14,128 nt of DNA. Source: an uncultured Streptomyces sp. GTDB lineage: Bacteria > Actinomycetota > Actinomycetes > Streptomycetales > Streptomycetaceae. The notes under the pieces are model-generated. The model searched no databases and had not been told where the DNA came from. It saw nothing but the letters and a program-made list of their open reading frames with translations. The stretch spans positions 1 to 14,128 of the forward strand of contig CAMLJW010000089.1 in assembly GCA_946480485.1 (NCBI GenBank). Direction: 5' to 3'. Below are positions 1 through 6,959 of the stretch, piece after piece; position 1 is the stretch's first letter, and each line of letters begins with the position of its first letter. The position numbers and the translations under genes were made by a program.

Positions 1-753
1 GTCGACGACGAGGTTGGTGCCGGTGATGGCCGACGCCTCGTCGGACGCCAGGAACGCCACTGCCGCGGCGATCTCCTCGGGTTCGACGAGCCGTCGCAGC
101 GGGACTCGGGTGAAGTCGTGGAGCATGTGCTCCAGCACGTTGGGAGTCGAGGTCTTGTGGACCATGTCGGTGTTGACGAAACCCGGCGCGACGCAGTTGA
201 TCCGCACGCCGTGGGGGGAGAGCTCCATGGCCATGGTGCGCGCCATGCTGACGACGGCGGCCTTGGTGGCGGTGTACGCGGTGAAGGGACCGTCTGCTCC
301 GAGGGCGTCGATGGAAGAGATGTGAACGATCGAGCCCTTGCGGTTCGCCACCATCCCCCGGGCCACGGCCTGGGACATCAGGAAGGTGCCGGTGACGTTG
401 ATGTCGAACGTCCGGCGGAAGGTCTCGTCGTCGACCTCGAGGAACGGGGGCTCGTCGAAGACCGCGGCGTTGTTGACGAGGATGTCGATGCGCCCCCAGC
501 GCTCGGTCGCTTCGCCGACGATACTCGCGACGTCGGCGGTCGCCGAGATGTCGCCGGCTTTGGCCCAGGCCATTCCGCCTTCGGCCTCGATGACGTCGAC
601 GGTTTCCGCCAGTGCTTCGAGGGTGCGTCCGACGACGAGCACCTCGGCGCCGTCGGCGGCGAGACGTTGCGCGATGGACCGGCCGATACCGCGGCCGGCA
701 CCCGTGACGATCGCGGTGCGACCGCTGGACCGGGGAGTGGTTTTTTCGGTCAT
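1..753 (-). CDS. SDR family NAD(P)-dependent oxidoreductase (3' end cut by window edge)
   Basis: Classical short-chain dehydrogenase/reductase, expected to interconvert an alcohol and a ketone in the cytoplasm. The 251 visible residues show the N-terminal cofactor motif TGAGRGIG (17-24), NNAA (94-97), and the catalytic Ser147, Tyr160 and Lys164 in YTATK. The frame ends in TGTNLVVD, normally followed by a double glycine and a few residues, so only a short C-terminus is missing. An Arg in VGR (about 41-43) after the second beta strand favours NADP(H), from family knowledge. The ATG at 753 has AAGGA about 10 nt upstream. It is the last visible gene of the run, 146 bp after the permease, so it may belong to the same transcript or have its own promoter. 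The substrate is not deducible; a 3-oxoacyl reductase (FabG-like) role is an alternative. Family assignment is firm. Confidence 0.93.
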   Translation of the reverse strand, partial: MTEKTTPRSSGRTAIVTGAGRGIGRSIAQRLAADGAEVLVVGRTLEALAETVDVIEAEGGMAWAKAGDISATADVASIVGEATERWGRIDILVNNAAVFDEPPFLEVDDETFRRTFDINVTGTFLMSQAVARGMVANRKGSIVHISSIDALGADGPFTAYTATKAAVVSMARTMAMELSPHGVRINCVAPGFVNTDMVHKTSTPNVLEHMLHDFTRVPLRRLVEPEEIAAAVAFLASDEASAITGTNLVVD

Positions 754-868
754 TGGGGTTGGGTCCTTTTCAGAAATGGGGACGAGTTACGGCCGTGCGG
801 GGTGTCAGCGGTCGGCCGGGACCGGGAGTGTCCGACCGGGGAAAGTCGGCGGCCGAGCGTGACCGTCT

Positions 869-890
869 GGACCGTTTCGCGGGCCGGTCC
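869..890 (-). terminator. Weak hairpin just after the permease gene
   Basis: GGACCG (869-874) and CGGTCC (885-890) form a perfect 6-bp stem with a 10-nt loop, starting 10 nt past the permease stop in the direction of transcription. A second 7-bp inverted repeat, CGGTCGG/CCGACCG, lies at 809-815 and 832-838. Neither is followed by a T-run, and in DNA this GC-rich short stems arise by chance, so this is only a candidate terminator or processing site. Confidence 0.2.
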
Positions 891-899
891 GCGTCAGCC

Positions 900-2372
900 C
901 TACTGGCGTCCGATACGCGTGAAGACCTGCGGACGCTTGTACCGGTAGACGAGGGCGAGGAGGACACCGACGACGTACGTGCCCCAGATGATCGCCTGCA
1001 AAGTGATGGTGCCGACCGTCGAACCGCCGGTCATCGTGGTGAAGTTGGTGGTGGCCAAGTAGATGACGCCCGCCATGGTGATGGCACTCACGCTGGGCGC
1101 GATGAGCCGGTGCCACAGGGACACTTCCGCGGTGGGTTGTTTGCGGAAGAAGACCACGACACTGACGCCGGTGAGGAACATCAGCACCATGATCGCGTAG
1201 CCGCCGGCTCCGGCCAGCATCCCGTAGGTGTGTGTCGGGTCGCTTCCACTGACGGCGAGCAGGGTGACGAGCAGGACCGCGCTCACCGTCACCGAAGCGA
1301 TGCTGGGTGACCCGTGCTTCGGGTTCACCCGCCCGAGCACGGACGGCAGGGCCTTGTCGACCCCGAGCGAGTACACATAGCGCGCCAAGATGTTCTGAAC
1401 GGAGAGAAGGCACGCAAAGCCCGAGGTCACGATGAGGACCTGGACGACGTCGCGTGCCCAGACACCGACGTACGACTGGATCGCGTCGTTGAACATTCCG
1501 ACGTAGTTCTTGTTGGCTTCGTCCTGCACGGCGGACGCGCCGTACGCGGTGACCAGGGCCCACACGCTTCCGATGTAGAAGAGGCCGATGGAGATCACGG
1601 CCGCGTACGTGGCACGCGGCACGGTACGGTCCGGGTCTTTGGTCTCCTCGCGGAAGATGGCGGTCGCCTCGAAGCCGAGGAAGGAAGTGGCGGCGAAGAG
1701 GACGGCGAGACCGACGGAACCGGAGGAGAACGCCCCCCAGCTGAGCGGGGCCAGAGACCGGCCTTCGGGACCGCCGTCCCCGACGACCGCGAAGTCGAAC
1801 AGGAGCACGATGGCCACCTCGGCCGTCATGGCGATCAGTAGCACCTTCGCCGACAGGTCTATGCGGAAGTACCCGAGAGCCCCGACGCCGAGCAGACATG
1901 CGACTGAGTAGACCTGCCACGCGATGTTCGGGCCATGAAACACATCGACCACGAGTGCATTGGTGACGACGCCGAAGAAGGCGACGGTACCGACCGCCAT
2001 GAGGACGTACCCCAGCATCGCGAGGAAGCTGGCCCCCAGCCCGAACGACCGGCCGAGACCGGCCGTGATGTAGGCGTAGAAAGCACCGGCGTTCGGGATG
2101 TAGCGGCTCATCGCCGTGTACCCGACAGCGAACAGCAGGAGCAGGAGTGCGCCCACCACGTACGCGAACGGCGCACCCGCGCCGTCGTAGATGATCACGA
2201 AGGGTGAGAACGCCGCTACGACGGCGATCGGAGCCGAGAAGGCCAGGACCGTCATCACGAGTTCGAAGGTGCCGATCTTCCCCTTCAGTGTGGGCGGCAC
2301 CGATGCGTCCGCGGGTCCTGCGGCCTGCTGCACGGGTGGTGCGGGAGTGGCCGCGAGGGCTTCTTCACTCAT
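900..2372 (-). CDS. APC-family amino acid/polyamine permease
   Basis: Inner-membrane secondary transporter of the amino acid-polyamine-organocation superfamily, 490 residues with about 12 hydrophobic segments. A polar, proline- and alanine-rich N-terminal tail of about 30 residues precedes the first membrane segment. Between two membrane segments lies the family signature GFEATAIFREETKDPDRTVP, matching the conserved GFE...EE...P..vP element of APC porters. The reading frame stays open upstream to 2480, but I place the start at ATG 2372, because GGAGGT (2377-2382) sits 4 nt before it and the upstream extension is unlike a transporter N-terminus. It lies 123 bp downstream of the cupin gene, probably in the same transcript. 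In this setting it most likely imports the compound the island degrades, plausibly an amine, amino acid or amide, but substrate specificity cannot be read from sequence. Confidence 0.93.
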   Translation of the reverse strand: MSEEALAATPAPPVQQAAGPADASVPPTLKGKIGTFELVMTVLAFSAPIAVVAAFSPFVIIYDGAGAPFAYVVGALLLLLFAVGYTAMSRYIPNAGAFYAYITAGLGRSFGLGASFLAMLGYVLMAVGTVAFFGVVTNALVVDVFHGPNIAWQVYSVACLLGVGALGYFRIDLSAKVLLIAMTAEVAIVLLFDFAVVGDGGPEGRSLAPLSWGAFSSGSVGLAVLFAATSFLGFEATAIFREETKDPDRTVPRATYAAVISIGLFYIGSVWALVTAYGASAVQDEANKNYVGMFNDAIQSYVGVWARDVVQVLIVTSGFACLLSVQNILARYVYSLGVDKALPSVLGRVNPKHGSPSIASVTVSAVLLVTLLAVSGSDPTHTYGMLAGAGGYAIMVLMFLTGVSVVVFFRKQPTAEVSLWHRLIAPSVSAITMAGVIYLATTNFTTMTGGSTVGTITLQAIIWGTYVVGVLLALVYRYKRPQVFTRIGRQ

Positions 2373-2376
2373 TGTT

Positions 2377-2382
2377 ACCTCC
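2377..2382 (-). promoter_or_regulatory. Ribosome binding site fixing the permease start
   Basis: GGAGGT on the minus strand, 4 nt before ATG 2372. It is nearly a perfect complement to the 16S 3' end and decides the start against the longer open frame reaching 2480. Confidence 0.8.
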
Positions 2383-2495
2383 GAGAGGGTATGGGCGCGG
2401 CTCCTCTGGGCGAGGGTCATGCCGCAAGGGGTAGGTGGACGCCATCGGACGACGTGCTGCGCGCGACGGCCTCTGGTCAAGCCCCGATTCCGTTC

Positions 2496-2924
2496 TCATT
2501 CGGCCGTCTCGGGGCCTTCCTGGGTGTCGCCGGTCTCCCAGTACTCCAGGTACTGGGAGGCGGCGCCGTCGGGGTTGGGTCCGTAGATGCCCACCATGCG
2601 GGCGTAGTGCGGTGCCCAGTAGCGGCCGGTGCTGCCGGCGGGGACCAGGATCGAGTCGCCGGCCCGGCCGGTCACCTCGACCCCGTTCACCTCGACGTGC
2701 AGTTCTCCGGCCAGGACGAAGTTCGTCTCGTCGTGCGGGTGGTGGTCGGAGAAACCGGCTCCGATCAGCTCCCACTCCGAGATCGCGTAGTCCTTCCAGC
2801 CGCCGTTGTCGGGGCGCTTGATCCAGCGGGCGCGCATGCGCGGTGTCTCGGGCGAAATGGGCTTCAGTGCCTCGGCGGCGATCTGACCCGGCTGGGCCCT
2901 TTCGGCTTCAGGGGCTATGGACAC
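2496..2924 (-). CDS. Small single-domain cupin protein
   Basis: A 142-residue protein with one cupin beta-barrel. Cupin motif 1 is visible as DHHPHDETNFVLAGEL (about 60-75), giving His61/His62/His64 and Glu66 as likely metal ligands. Motif 2 is reduced to GDSILVPAGSTGRYW (about 89-103), where the usual histidine after PxG is missing, so metal binding may be incomplete or use other ligands. I choose GTG 2924 because GGAGGA (2931-2936) sits 6 nt upstream; longer in-frame starts at 2954 (ATG) and 2966 (GTG) have no Shine-Dalgarno sequence. The C-terminus is acidic and ends near QEGPETAE. Small cupins in catabolic clusters act as isomerases, decarboxylases, dioxygenases or sensors, and I cannot choose among these. 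It heads a likely unit with the permease. Confidence 0.87.
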   Translation of the reverse strand: MSIAPEAERAQPGQIAAEALKPISPETPRMRARWIKRPDNGGWKDYAISEWELIGAGFSDHHPHDETNFVLAGELHVEVNGVEVTGRAGDSILVPAGSTGRYWAPHYARMVGIYGPNPDGAASQYLEYWETGDTQEGPETAE

Positions 2925-2930
2925 AGTGGT

Positions 2931-2936
2931 TCCTCC
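2931..2936 (-). promoter_or_regulatory. Ribosome binding site fixing the cupin start
   Basis: GGAGGA on the minus strand, 6 nt before GTG 2924. It shortens the cupin by 10 to 14 residues compared with the longest open frame. Confidence 0.75.
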
Positions 2937-3228
2937 GGGTGAGGGAGTGGTCATGTGCGCGAGCACACTGGGTCGAGGTCTTGTTGACCGTGCCGGTATC
3001 GGGGAAGCCTTTGGGAGCGAGCCTGCGTCGGCGCCCCGTCAGGGCAGGTGCTGAGCCTCTACGGCCACGGTCGTGGTCCGCCGTGGCCGGTCCGTACGAC
3101 CGTCTCGGGCGGGAGGGTGAACAGTCGCTCCCGGATGGAGGCAACGAGGGTGGGACGGTCCGAGAACGCCCGGCCGGTCGCGTTCTATAACATCGTTCGG
3201 CCTTTCTCTGATAGGTGACAGACCGCAA
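2937..3228. other. Intergenic region between serine hydrolase and cupin
   Basis: About 300 bp without a convincing gene. A 106-codon frame on the minus strand (TTG 3228 to 2908) fills it but overlaps the cupin start, is very rich in Arg, Pro and Ser, and has no ribosome binding site, so I do not call it. The region holds a 9-bp inverted repeat (3062-3089) and an AT-rich patch on the minus strand at about 3183-3194 containing TTATAGA, which could be a -10 element for the cupin-permease unit; I found no good -35 partner. Confidence 0.5.
3062..3089 (-). terminator. 9-bp perfect inverted repeat, candidate terminator after the serine hydrolase gene
   Basis: CGGCCACGG (3062-3070) and CCGTGGCCG (3081-3089) are exact reverse complements around a 10-nt spacer. 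The stem lies about 140 nt past the stop of the serine hydrolase gene and about 140 nt before the cupin start. It lacks a T-run, as many actinobacterial terminators do. It could equally be a leader hairpin or a protein-binding palindrome for the cupin-permease unit. Confidence 0.35.
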
Positions 3229-4464
3229 CTACAGCGGTCTGGAATCGGTCCCGGTCATCGCCGGGGCGCTCGCGGCGATCTCGTAGACGCGACGCTCGAA
3301 CTCCATCTGCATACCTACGACGCCTTCGTCACCGGACGGCAGCATCTGTGTCATCAGCACGACAGCGAGGCCCGTGGCACGGTCGGCCCAGAACTGCGTG
3401 TTGAAGATGCCGTCCCAGCCCCCGGAGCCAGCTCGGCGCATACCAGGTGTGTCATGGTTGGCCACCATCAGGCCGAGGGTGAAGTCGTATTCGTCCGGCG
3501 GCAGCTCCATGTCCACCACCAGGGAGTGGTCGAGCGACGTCCAGGTTGTGGGGAACGGCACGTCGCCGAGCCCGTCCGTGAACATGCGCTCGACTGTTTC
3601 CGGCTTGAGGACCGCCGCACCGTCGAGTTCCCCGCCGCGCAGCAGCGCGCAGGCGAAGCGCGCGTAGTCGGACAGCGTCCCGTATCCCCCGGCGCCGCCC
3701 GAATCGAGCCCTGAGTCCGCGGCGAGGATGTCGTCCCTGGTGTGGAGGCGACCGGTTGCGGCATCGCGTCGGTGTATGTCCATGAGCCGCGCGCGCTGTT
3801 CCGGGGACGGTCGGAGCGTCGTGTCCTTCATCCCGAGCGGTTCGAAGACGTTGGCACGGAGGTAGGCGTCGAGCCGGAGTCCGCTGATCTTCTCGATCAC
3901 GAGGCCGAGGTAGTCGGTGTTGAACCCGTACTCCCAGACCGTGCCCGGGTCCGCGGTCAGCGGTGCCGTCAGCGATGCCGGTGAGTTCGCGGCGCCCACG
4001 CCGAGGGGGAGGCCGGTCACCTCGTAGTAGCGCCTGAGGCCGGGATGGTAGAAGAAGTATCCGAGTCCCGACGTGTGGTTGAGCAGTTCCCGCACGGTCG
4101 CCTGACGGGCCGGTGGGCGCAGGAGCGGACGGTCGCCGTCGAAGCCCTCGAGCACCTGGAGGCGGCCGAAGTCCGGCAGGATCGATGCCACTTCCTGGTC
4201 GAACCCCAGCTGACCGCGCTCGATCAGCTGCAGCGCCCCGACCGTGGTGAGCACCTTCGTCATCGACGCGTAGCGGAACATGGTGTTCGCGCTGACCGGG
4301 GTGTCGCCGTCCACGCTGTGGAGGCCCGCGAAGGCGGTGTGGATAGTGCCGTCCGGAGTGACGAGCGCGGCCGCTGCTCCGGGTACGGCGCCGGTGCGGA
4401 CGGCCTCGTCCAGTACTTCCCCCAGTTCCCTGCCGATGTGCGTCGTCTCGTTGGTCGCTGCCAC
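3229..4464 (-). CDS. Class C beta-lactamase-fold serine hydrolase (EstB/NylB-like)
   Basis: Penicillin-recognising serine hydrolase of the class C beta-lactamase / EstB esterase / 6-aminohexanoate-dimer hydrolase superfamily. Numbered from the longest frame (ATG 4488), the nucleophile motif SMTK is Ser75-Lys78, the base is Tyr187 in EYGFNTDYLG, and the third motif, KTG in true beta-lactamases, reads GSGGWDG (354-360), closer to the WGG type of EstB esterases. That points to an esterase or amidase rather than antibiotic resistance. No signal peptide is present, so it should be cytoplasmic, unlike secreted beta-lactamases. I prefer GTG 4464 (411 residues), because AAGGAG (4471-4476) lies 6 nt upstream while ATG 4488 has none. 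It follows the SDR by 67 bp and probably shares its transcript. A plausible role is cleaving an ester, lactone or amide intermediate; the substrate is unknown. Confidence 0.92.
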   Translation of the reverse strand: MAATNETTHIGRELGEVLDEAVRTGAVPGAAAALVTPDGTIHTAFAGLHSVDGDTPVSANTMFRYASMTKVLTTVGALQLIERGQLGFDQEVASILPDFGRLQVLEGFDGDRPLLRPPARQATVRELLNHTSGLGYFFYHPGLRRYYEVTGLPLGVGAANSPASLTAPLTADPGTVWEYGFNTDYLGLVIEKISGLRLDAYLRANVFEPLGMKDTTLRPSPEQRARLMDIHRRDAATGRLHTRDDILAADSGLDSGGAGGYGTLSDYARFACALLRGGELDGAAVLKPETVERMFTDGLGDVPFPTTWTSLDHSLVVDMELPPDEYDFTLGLMVANHDTPGMRRAGSGGWDGIFNTQFWADRATGLAVVLMTQMLPSGDEGVVGMQMEFERRVYEIAASAPAMTGTDSRPL

Positions 4465-4470
4465 GGGTGT

Positions 4471-4476
4471 CTCCTT
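4471..4476 (-). promoter_or_regulatory. Ribosome binding site favouring the shorter serine hydrolase start
   Basis: AAGGAG on the minus strand, 6 nt before GTG 4464. It lies inside the alternative longer frame (ATG 4488), which has no Shine-Dalgarno sequence of its own. Confidence 0.65.
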
Positions 4477-4531
4477 GCTCAGTGCCATGAATGCATCGCT
4501 CTGCTGTATCCGGCAGGTGCGGTGGAGTCGG

Positions 4532-5266
4532 TCATATGGCCGTGTACGCGCCGTCGACGACCACGTCGGCGCCGGTCGTGTAGGAGGAGTCGTCGGAGGC
4601 CAGGTGGAGCACGGCCAAGGACACCTCGCGGGGAACGGCGAAGCGGGCGAGCGGGATACCGTCGGTCGTGATCTCCCCGCTGTCCCGGAGCTCGGCGGTC
4701 ATCGGTGTCTCGACGTCGCCGGGGTGAACGGCGTTGACCCGGATGCCGTACGGGGCCAGCTCCGCTGCGGCGGTCTTGGTCATGCCGCGAATGGCCCATT
4801 TGGTCGCAACGTAGGCGAAGCAGTCGGGGTAGCCCACCATGGCGGCCGTGGAACCGATGTTGACGATCGAGCCGCGGCCCGCTCGGCGCATCGCCGGGAC
4901 GACGGCCTGCATGCCGAGGAACACGCCGAGCTGGTTGACCTCCAGGGTGCGGCGGAAGTCGGCCTCGGTCGCCGTCTCGAGCCGGTGCGTCACGAGAATG
5001 CCGGCGTTGTTGACCAGCACGTCCACCGTCCCGAACTCCGCCTCGGCGCGCTCGACGACCCGGCTCCAGTCCTGGGCGCTGGTGACGTCGGCCTCCACGA
5101 AGACCGCCGCATCACCCAGTTCCTTGGCGACACTGTCTCCGTCCTCGACGAGTCGGTCGGTCAGGACGACCCGGGCGCCGCGCTCGGCGAAAAGGCGGGC
5201 GTGCGAGGCGCCCATGCCGCGGGCGCCGCCGCTGATGATCACTGTTTTGCCGTCGAGTCTGGACAA
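4532..5266 (-). CDS. SDR family oxidoreductase, 3-alpha/20-beta-hydroxysteroid dehydrogenase type
   Basis: Complete 244-residue classical SDR. Motifs: SGGARGMG (12-19), Asp37 at the end of the second beta strand (VVLTDR), NNAG (86-89), Ser139, Tyr152 and Lys156 in YVATK, then HPGDVETPM, and a C-terminus containing SSYTTGADVVVDG. Asp37 favours NAD(H), which fits an oxidative, catabolic direction. The overall layout resembles the Streptomyces 3-alpha/20-beta-hydroxysteroid dehydrogenase group as I remember it, but members act on many secondary alcohols, so a steroid substrate should not be assumed. The start is TTG 5266, with CAGGAA (5273-5278) 6 nt upstream; no better start exists before the cofactor motif. 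It lies 75 bp downstream of the CoA ligase and 67 bp upstream of the serine hydrolase, most likely in one operon. It would oxidise an alcohol made upstream, for instance by the P450. Confidence 0.94.
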   Translation of the reverse strand: MSRLDGKTVIISGGARGMGASHARLFAERGARVVLTDRLVEDGDSVAKELGDAAVFVEADVTSAQDWSRVVERAEAEFGTVDVLVNNAGILVTHRLETATEADFRRTLEVNQLGVFLGMQAVVPAMRRAGRGSIVNIGSTAAMVGYPDCFAYVATKWAIRGMTKTAAAELAPYGIRVNAVHPGDVETPMTAELRDSGEITTDGIPLARFAVPREVSLAVLHLASDDSSYTTGADVVVDGAYTAI

Positions 5267-5341
5267 GGTCGGTTCCTGTCTGAAGTGGATACCTGAGGGG
5301 GTGGGAGGGGCTGACGGACCGGTATGCCCGGCCGGGACTCG

Positions 5342-6883
5342 CTACTGAGGGGAGGTCTCCGTGACCGTCGCGCTGTTGCAGCGCGCCGCCACAGCGCGGC
5401 GGTCGACCTTGCCGCTCGCCGTCCTGGGCATCGGGTTGACGATGTCGATCCGCTCGGGGACCGCGTAGTCGGGGAGACGGTCGCGGAGCAGCCGTTCGGC
5501 GGTCGCAGCGTCGAAGGTGTGTCCGGGGCGTTCCTCGACCGCGGCCCACACGCGGTTCTGGAGGATCGGGTCGGGTACTGCGAAGACGCAGCTTTGGCCG
5601 ACCGAGGTCAGTTCGGAGAGCAGGGACTCCACGTGGGACGGAAGGATCTTCTCTCCGCCGCGGTTGATGACGTCGTCCACTCGGCCTTCGATGTAGTAGA
5701 AGCCGTCGTCCAGGCGGGCCAGATCTCCGGTCCGCAGCCAGCCGTCCTCGATCTTCGCGGCGGTAAGCTCGGGCTGGCGCCAGTAGCCCTGCATGATGGT
5801 CGGGCCCTTCACCCACAGTTCGCCGGCCCCTCCGGTGTCCACGTCGCACCCGTCCTTGTCGACGATGCGGATGTTGGTGCCGGGAACCGCGAAGCCGACG
5901 GACTCGCCGTGGGTGGCCGCGTATTCGGGCGGCAGGAAGGAGACCGCGGAGCCGTACTCCGTCATGCCGTAGCCGTGGAAGAGCTGCAACTGCGGCCACT
6001 TGTCGAGAAGTTCGTCGATCCATGCGGCCGGCATGGGTGAGCCGCCGTAGAGGAGCACGCGGAGGTGGCGGAGCGCCTTGTCGGCCCCGTCCGCCAGCAT
6101 GATCAGGCGGATGATGCTCGGTACCGCAGCGAGATAGGTCACCGGCCTCGCCGCCAGAGCGGCGACCGCGTCGGCGGTACGGAACCTGTGGAGCAGGTCC
6201 GTCCTGCCGCCCAGCAGCAGCATATGGCCGAACTGGTCCACGAACCCGGTGTTGTGGAACATCGGCACGACCACCAGCGTCGAGTCGCCCTGGTGCGTTC
6301 CCAGCACGCGCACGAAGGCCCAGGACGCCTCGGCGAGCGCCGCCTGTGTGAGCACCGCGCCCTTCGGCTTGCCCGTCGTACCGGAGGTGAAGCTGATCAG
6401 TGCCGACGAAGTCGGCTCCGGCAGCGGGCGGCCGTGCTCCCGTCCGCTCCGGTTCTCACCGCTCAGCCGCCGCACGCGGTCGGCCGGCACATTGACGGCG
6501 ATCCAGTCGTGGGCGTCGTCGACGAGCACCAGGGCCGCACCCAGGAGTTGGACCTGCTCGGCGAACTGACTGGGGTTGAGCCTGTTGTTGGCCGACGCGA
6601 TTACCGCTCCCAGGGACAGCACCGAGAGGTAGTGGACGATCCAGGCCGCCGTGTTGTGGCCGACGACGACCACTCGGTCACCGGCCTGGACGCCCTGCTC
6701 GGCCAACCAGTTTCCGCAACGTGCCACCTGGTCAGCGAGTTGCTCGTAGGTGAGCTCCTCGGTGGCTGTGGTGAGCGCCGGCGCCTGCGGAGTGCAGGCG
6801 GCCCAGTGCGCGAGTGCGGCCGGCAGGGTCGCGAAGGGTAGGGGACGAGTGTCCGTGTGCTGCTTGGTCACGGTGCTCCTCAC
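5342..6883 (-). CDS. AMP-dependent acyl-CoA synthetase (ANL superfamily)
   Basis: Activates a carboxylic acid as acyl-AMP and then the CoA thioester, in the cytoplasm. The 513 residues carry the full motif set: the phosphate loop TSGTTGKPKG (166-175), YGMTE (305-309), GELWVKGPTIMQGYW (354-368), TGD (385-387), the hinge region GRVDDVINRGGEK (400-412), and the catalytic Lys492 in PRTASGKVDRR. The length and the hydrophilic C-terminus are typical of medium/long-chain or aryl acid CoA ligases. Two GTG starts compete: 6883, used here, and 6871, which has GAGGAG (6876-6881) only 4 nt upstream; the difference is four residues. It is the first gene of block B, behind a 394-bp gap with a promoter candidate. 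It supplies the entry to beta-oxidation-type degradation; a benzoylacetate- or fatty-acid-like substrate is possible but unproven. Confidence 0.95.
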   Translation of the reverse strand: MRSTVTKQHTDTRPLPFATLPAALAHWAACTPQAPALTTATEELTYEQLADQVARCGNWLAEQGVQAGDRVVVVGHNTAAWIVHYLSVLSLGAVIASANNRLNPSQFAEQVQLLGAALVLVDDAHDWIAVNVPADRVRRLSGENRSGREHGRPLPEPTSSALISFTSGTTGKPKGAVLTQAALAEASWAFVRVLGTHQGDSTLVVVPMFHNTGFVDQFGHMLLLGGRTDLLHRFRTADAVAALAARPVTYLAAVPSIIRLIMLADGADKALRHLRVLLYGGSPMPAAWIDELLDKWPQLQLFHGYGMTEYGSAVSFLPPEYAATHGESVGFAVPGTNIRIVDKDGCDVDTGGAGELWVKGPTIMQGYWRQPELTAAKIEDGWLRTGDLARLDDGFYYIEGRVDDVINRGGEKILPSHVESLLSELTSVGQSCVFAVPDPILQNRVWAAVEERPGHTFDAATAERLLRDRLPDYAVPERIDIVNPMPRTASGKVDRRAVAARCNSATVTETSPQ

Positions 6884-6929
6884 GCTTGCTCATGTGGTGC
6901 GTCTACGCTGCACCGAGACGCGGCGGCAT

Positions 6930-6959
6930 TATTTAACTAACGTTCATCAGCCTTGCCAA
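6930..6959 (-). promoter_or_regulatory. Candidate promoter with embedded operator-like site for the CoA ligase operon
   Basis: On the minus strand TTGGCA (6954-6959) and TAAATA (6930-6935) are separated by 18 nt, a fair sigma-70-type -35/-10 pair in otherwise GC-rich DNA. The spacer contains TGATGAACGTTA (6938-6949), which matches TAATGAGCGTTA in front of the saccharopine-dehydrogenase-like gene at 10 of 12 positions. A repressor bound there would block the promoter. The -10 lies about 47 nt before the GTG start. The promoter call is inference from spacing and AT content; the shared 12-mer is seen directly. Confidence 0.45.

Noticed and set aside
805..1920. A 371-codon minus-strand frame within the permease gene
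   Set aside because: Arg/His/Gly-rich translation with no membrane segments; the permease frame is complete and hydrophobic.
2908..3228. 106-codon minus-strand frame filling the gap before the cupin
   Set aside because: TTG start with no ribosome binding site, overlap with the cupin start, and a low-complexity Arg/Pro/Ser composition.
3229..4464. Antibiotic-resistance beta-lactamase
   Set aside because: There is no signal peptide, KTG is replaced by GGWDG, and the gene sits in a catabolic operon, so an esterase/amidase role is more likely.
5112..6023. A 303-codon minus-strand frame overlapping the SDR and the CoA ligase
   Set aside because: Very Arg-, Pro- and Gly-rich frame-shifted reading of the two real genes, whose own motifs are complete.
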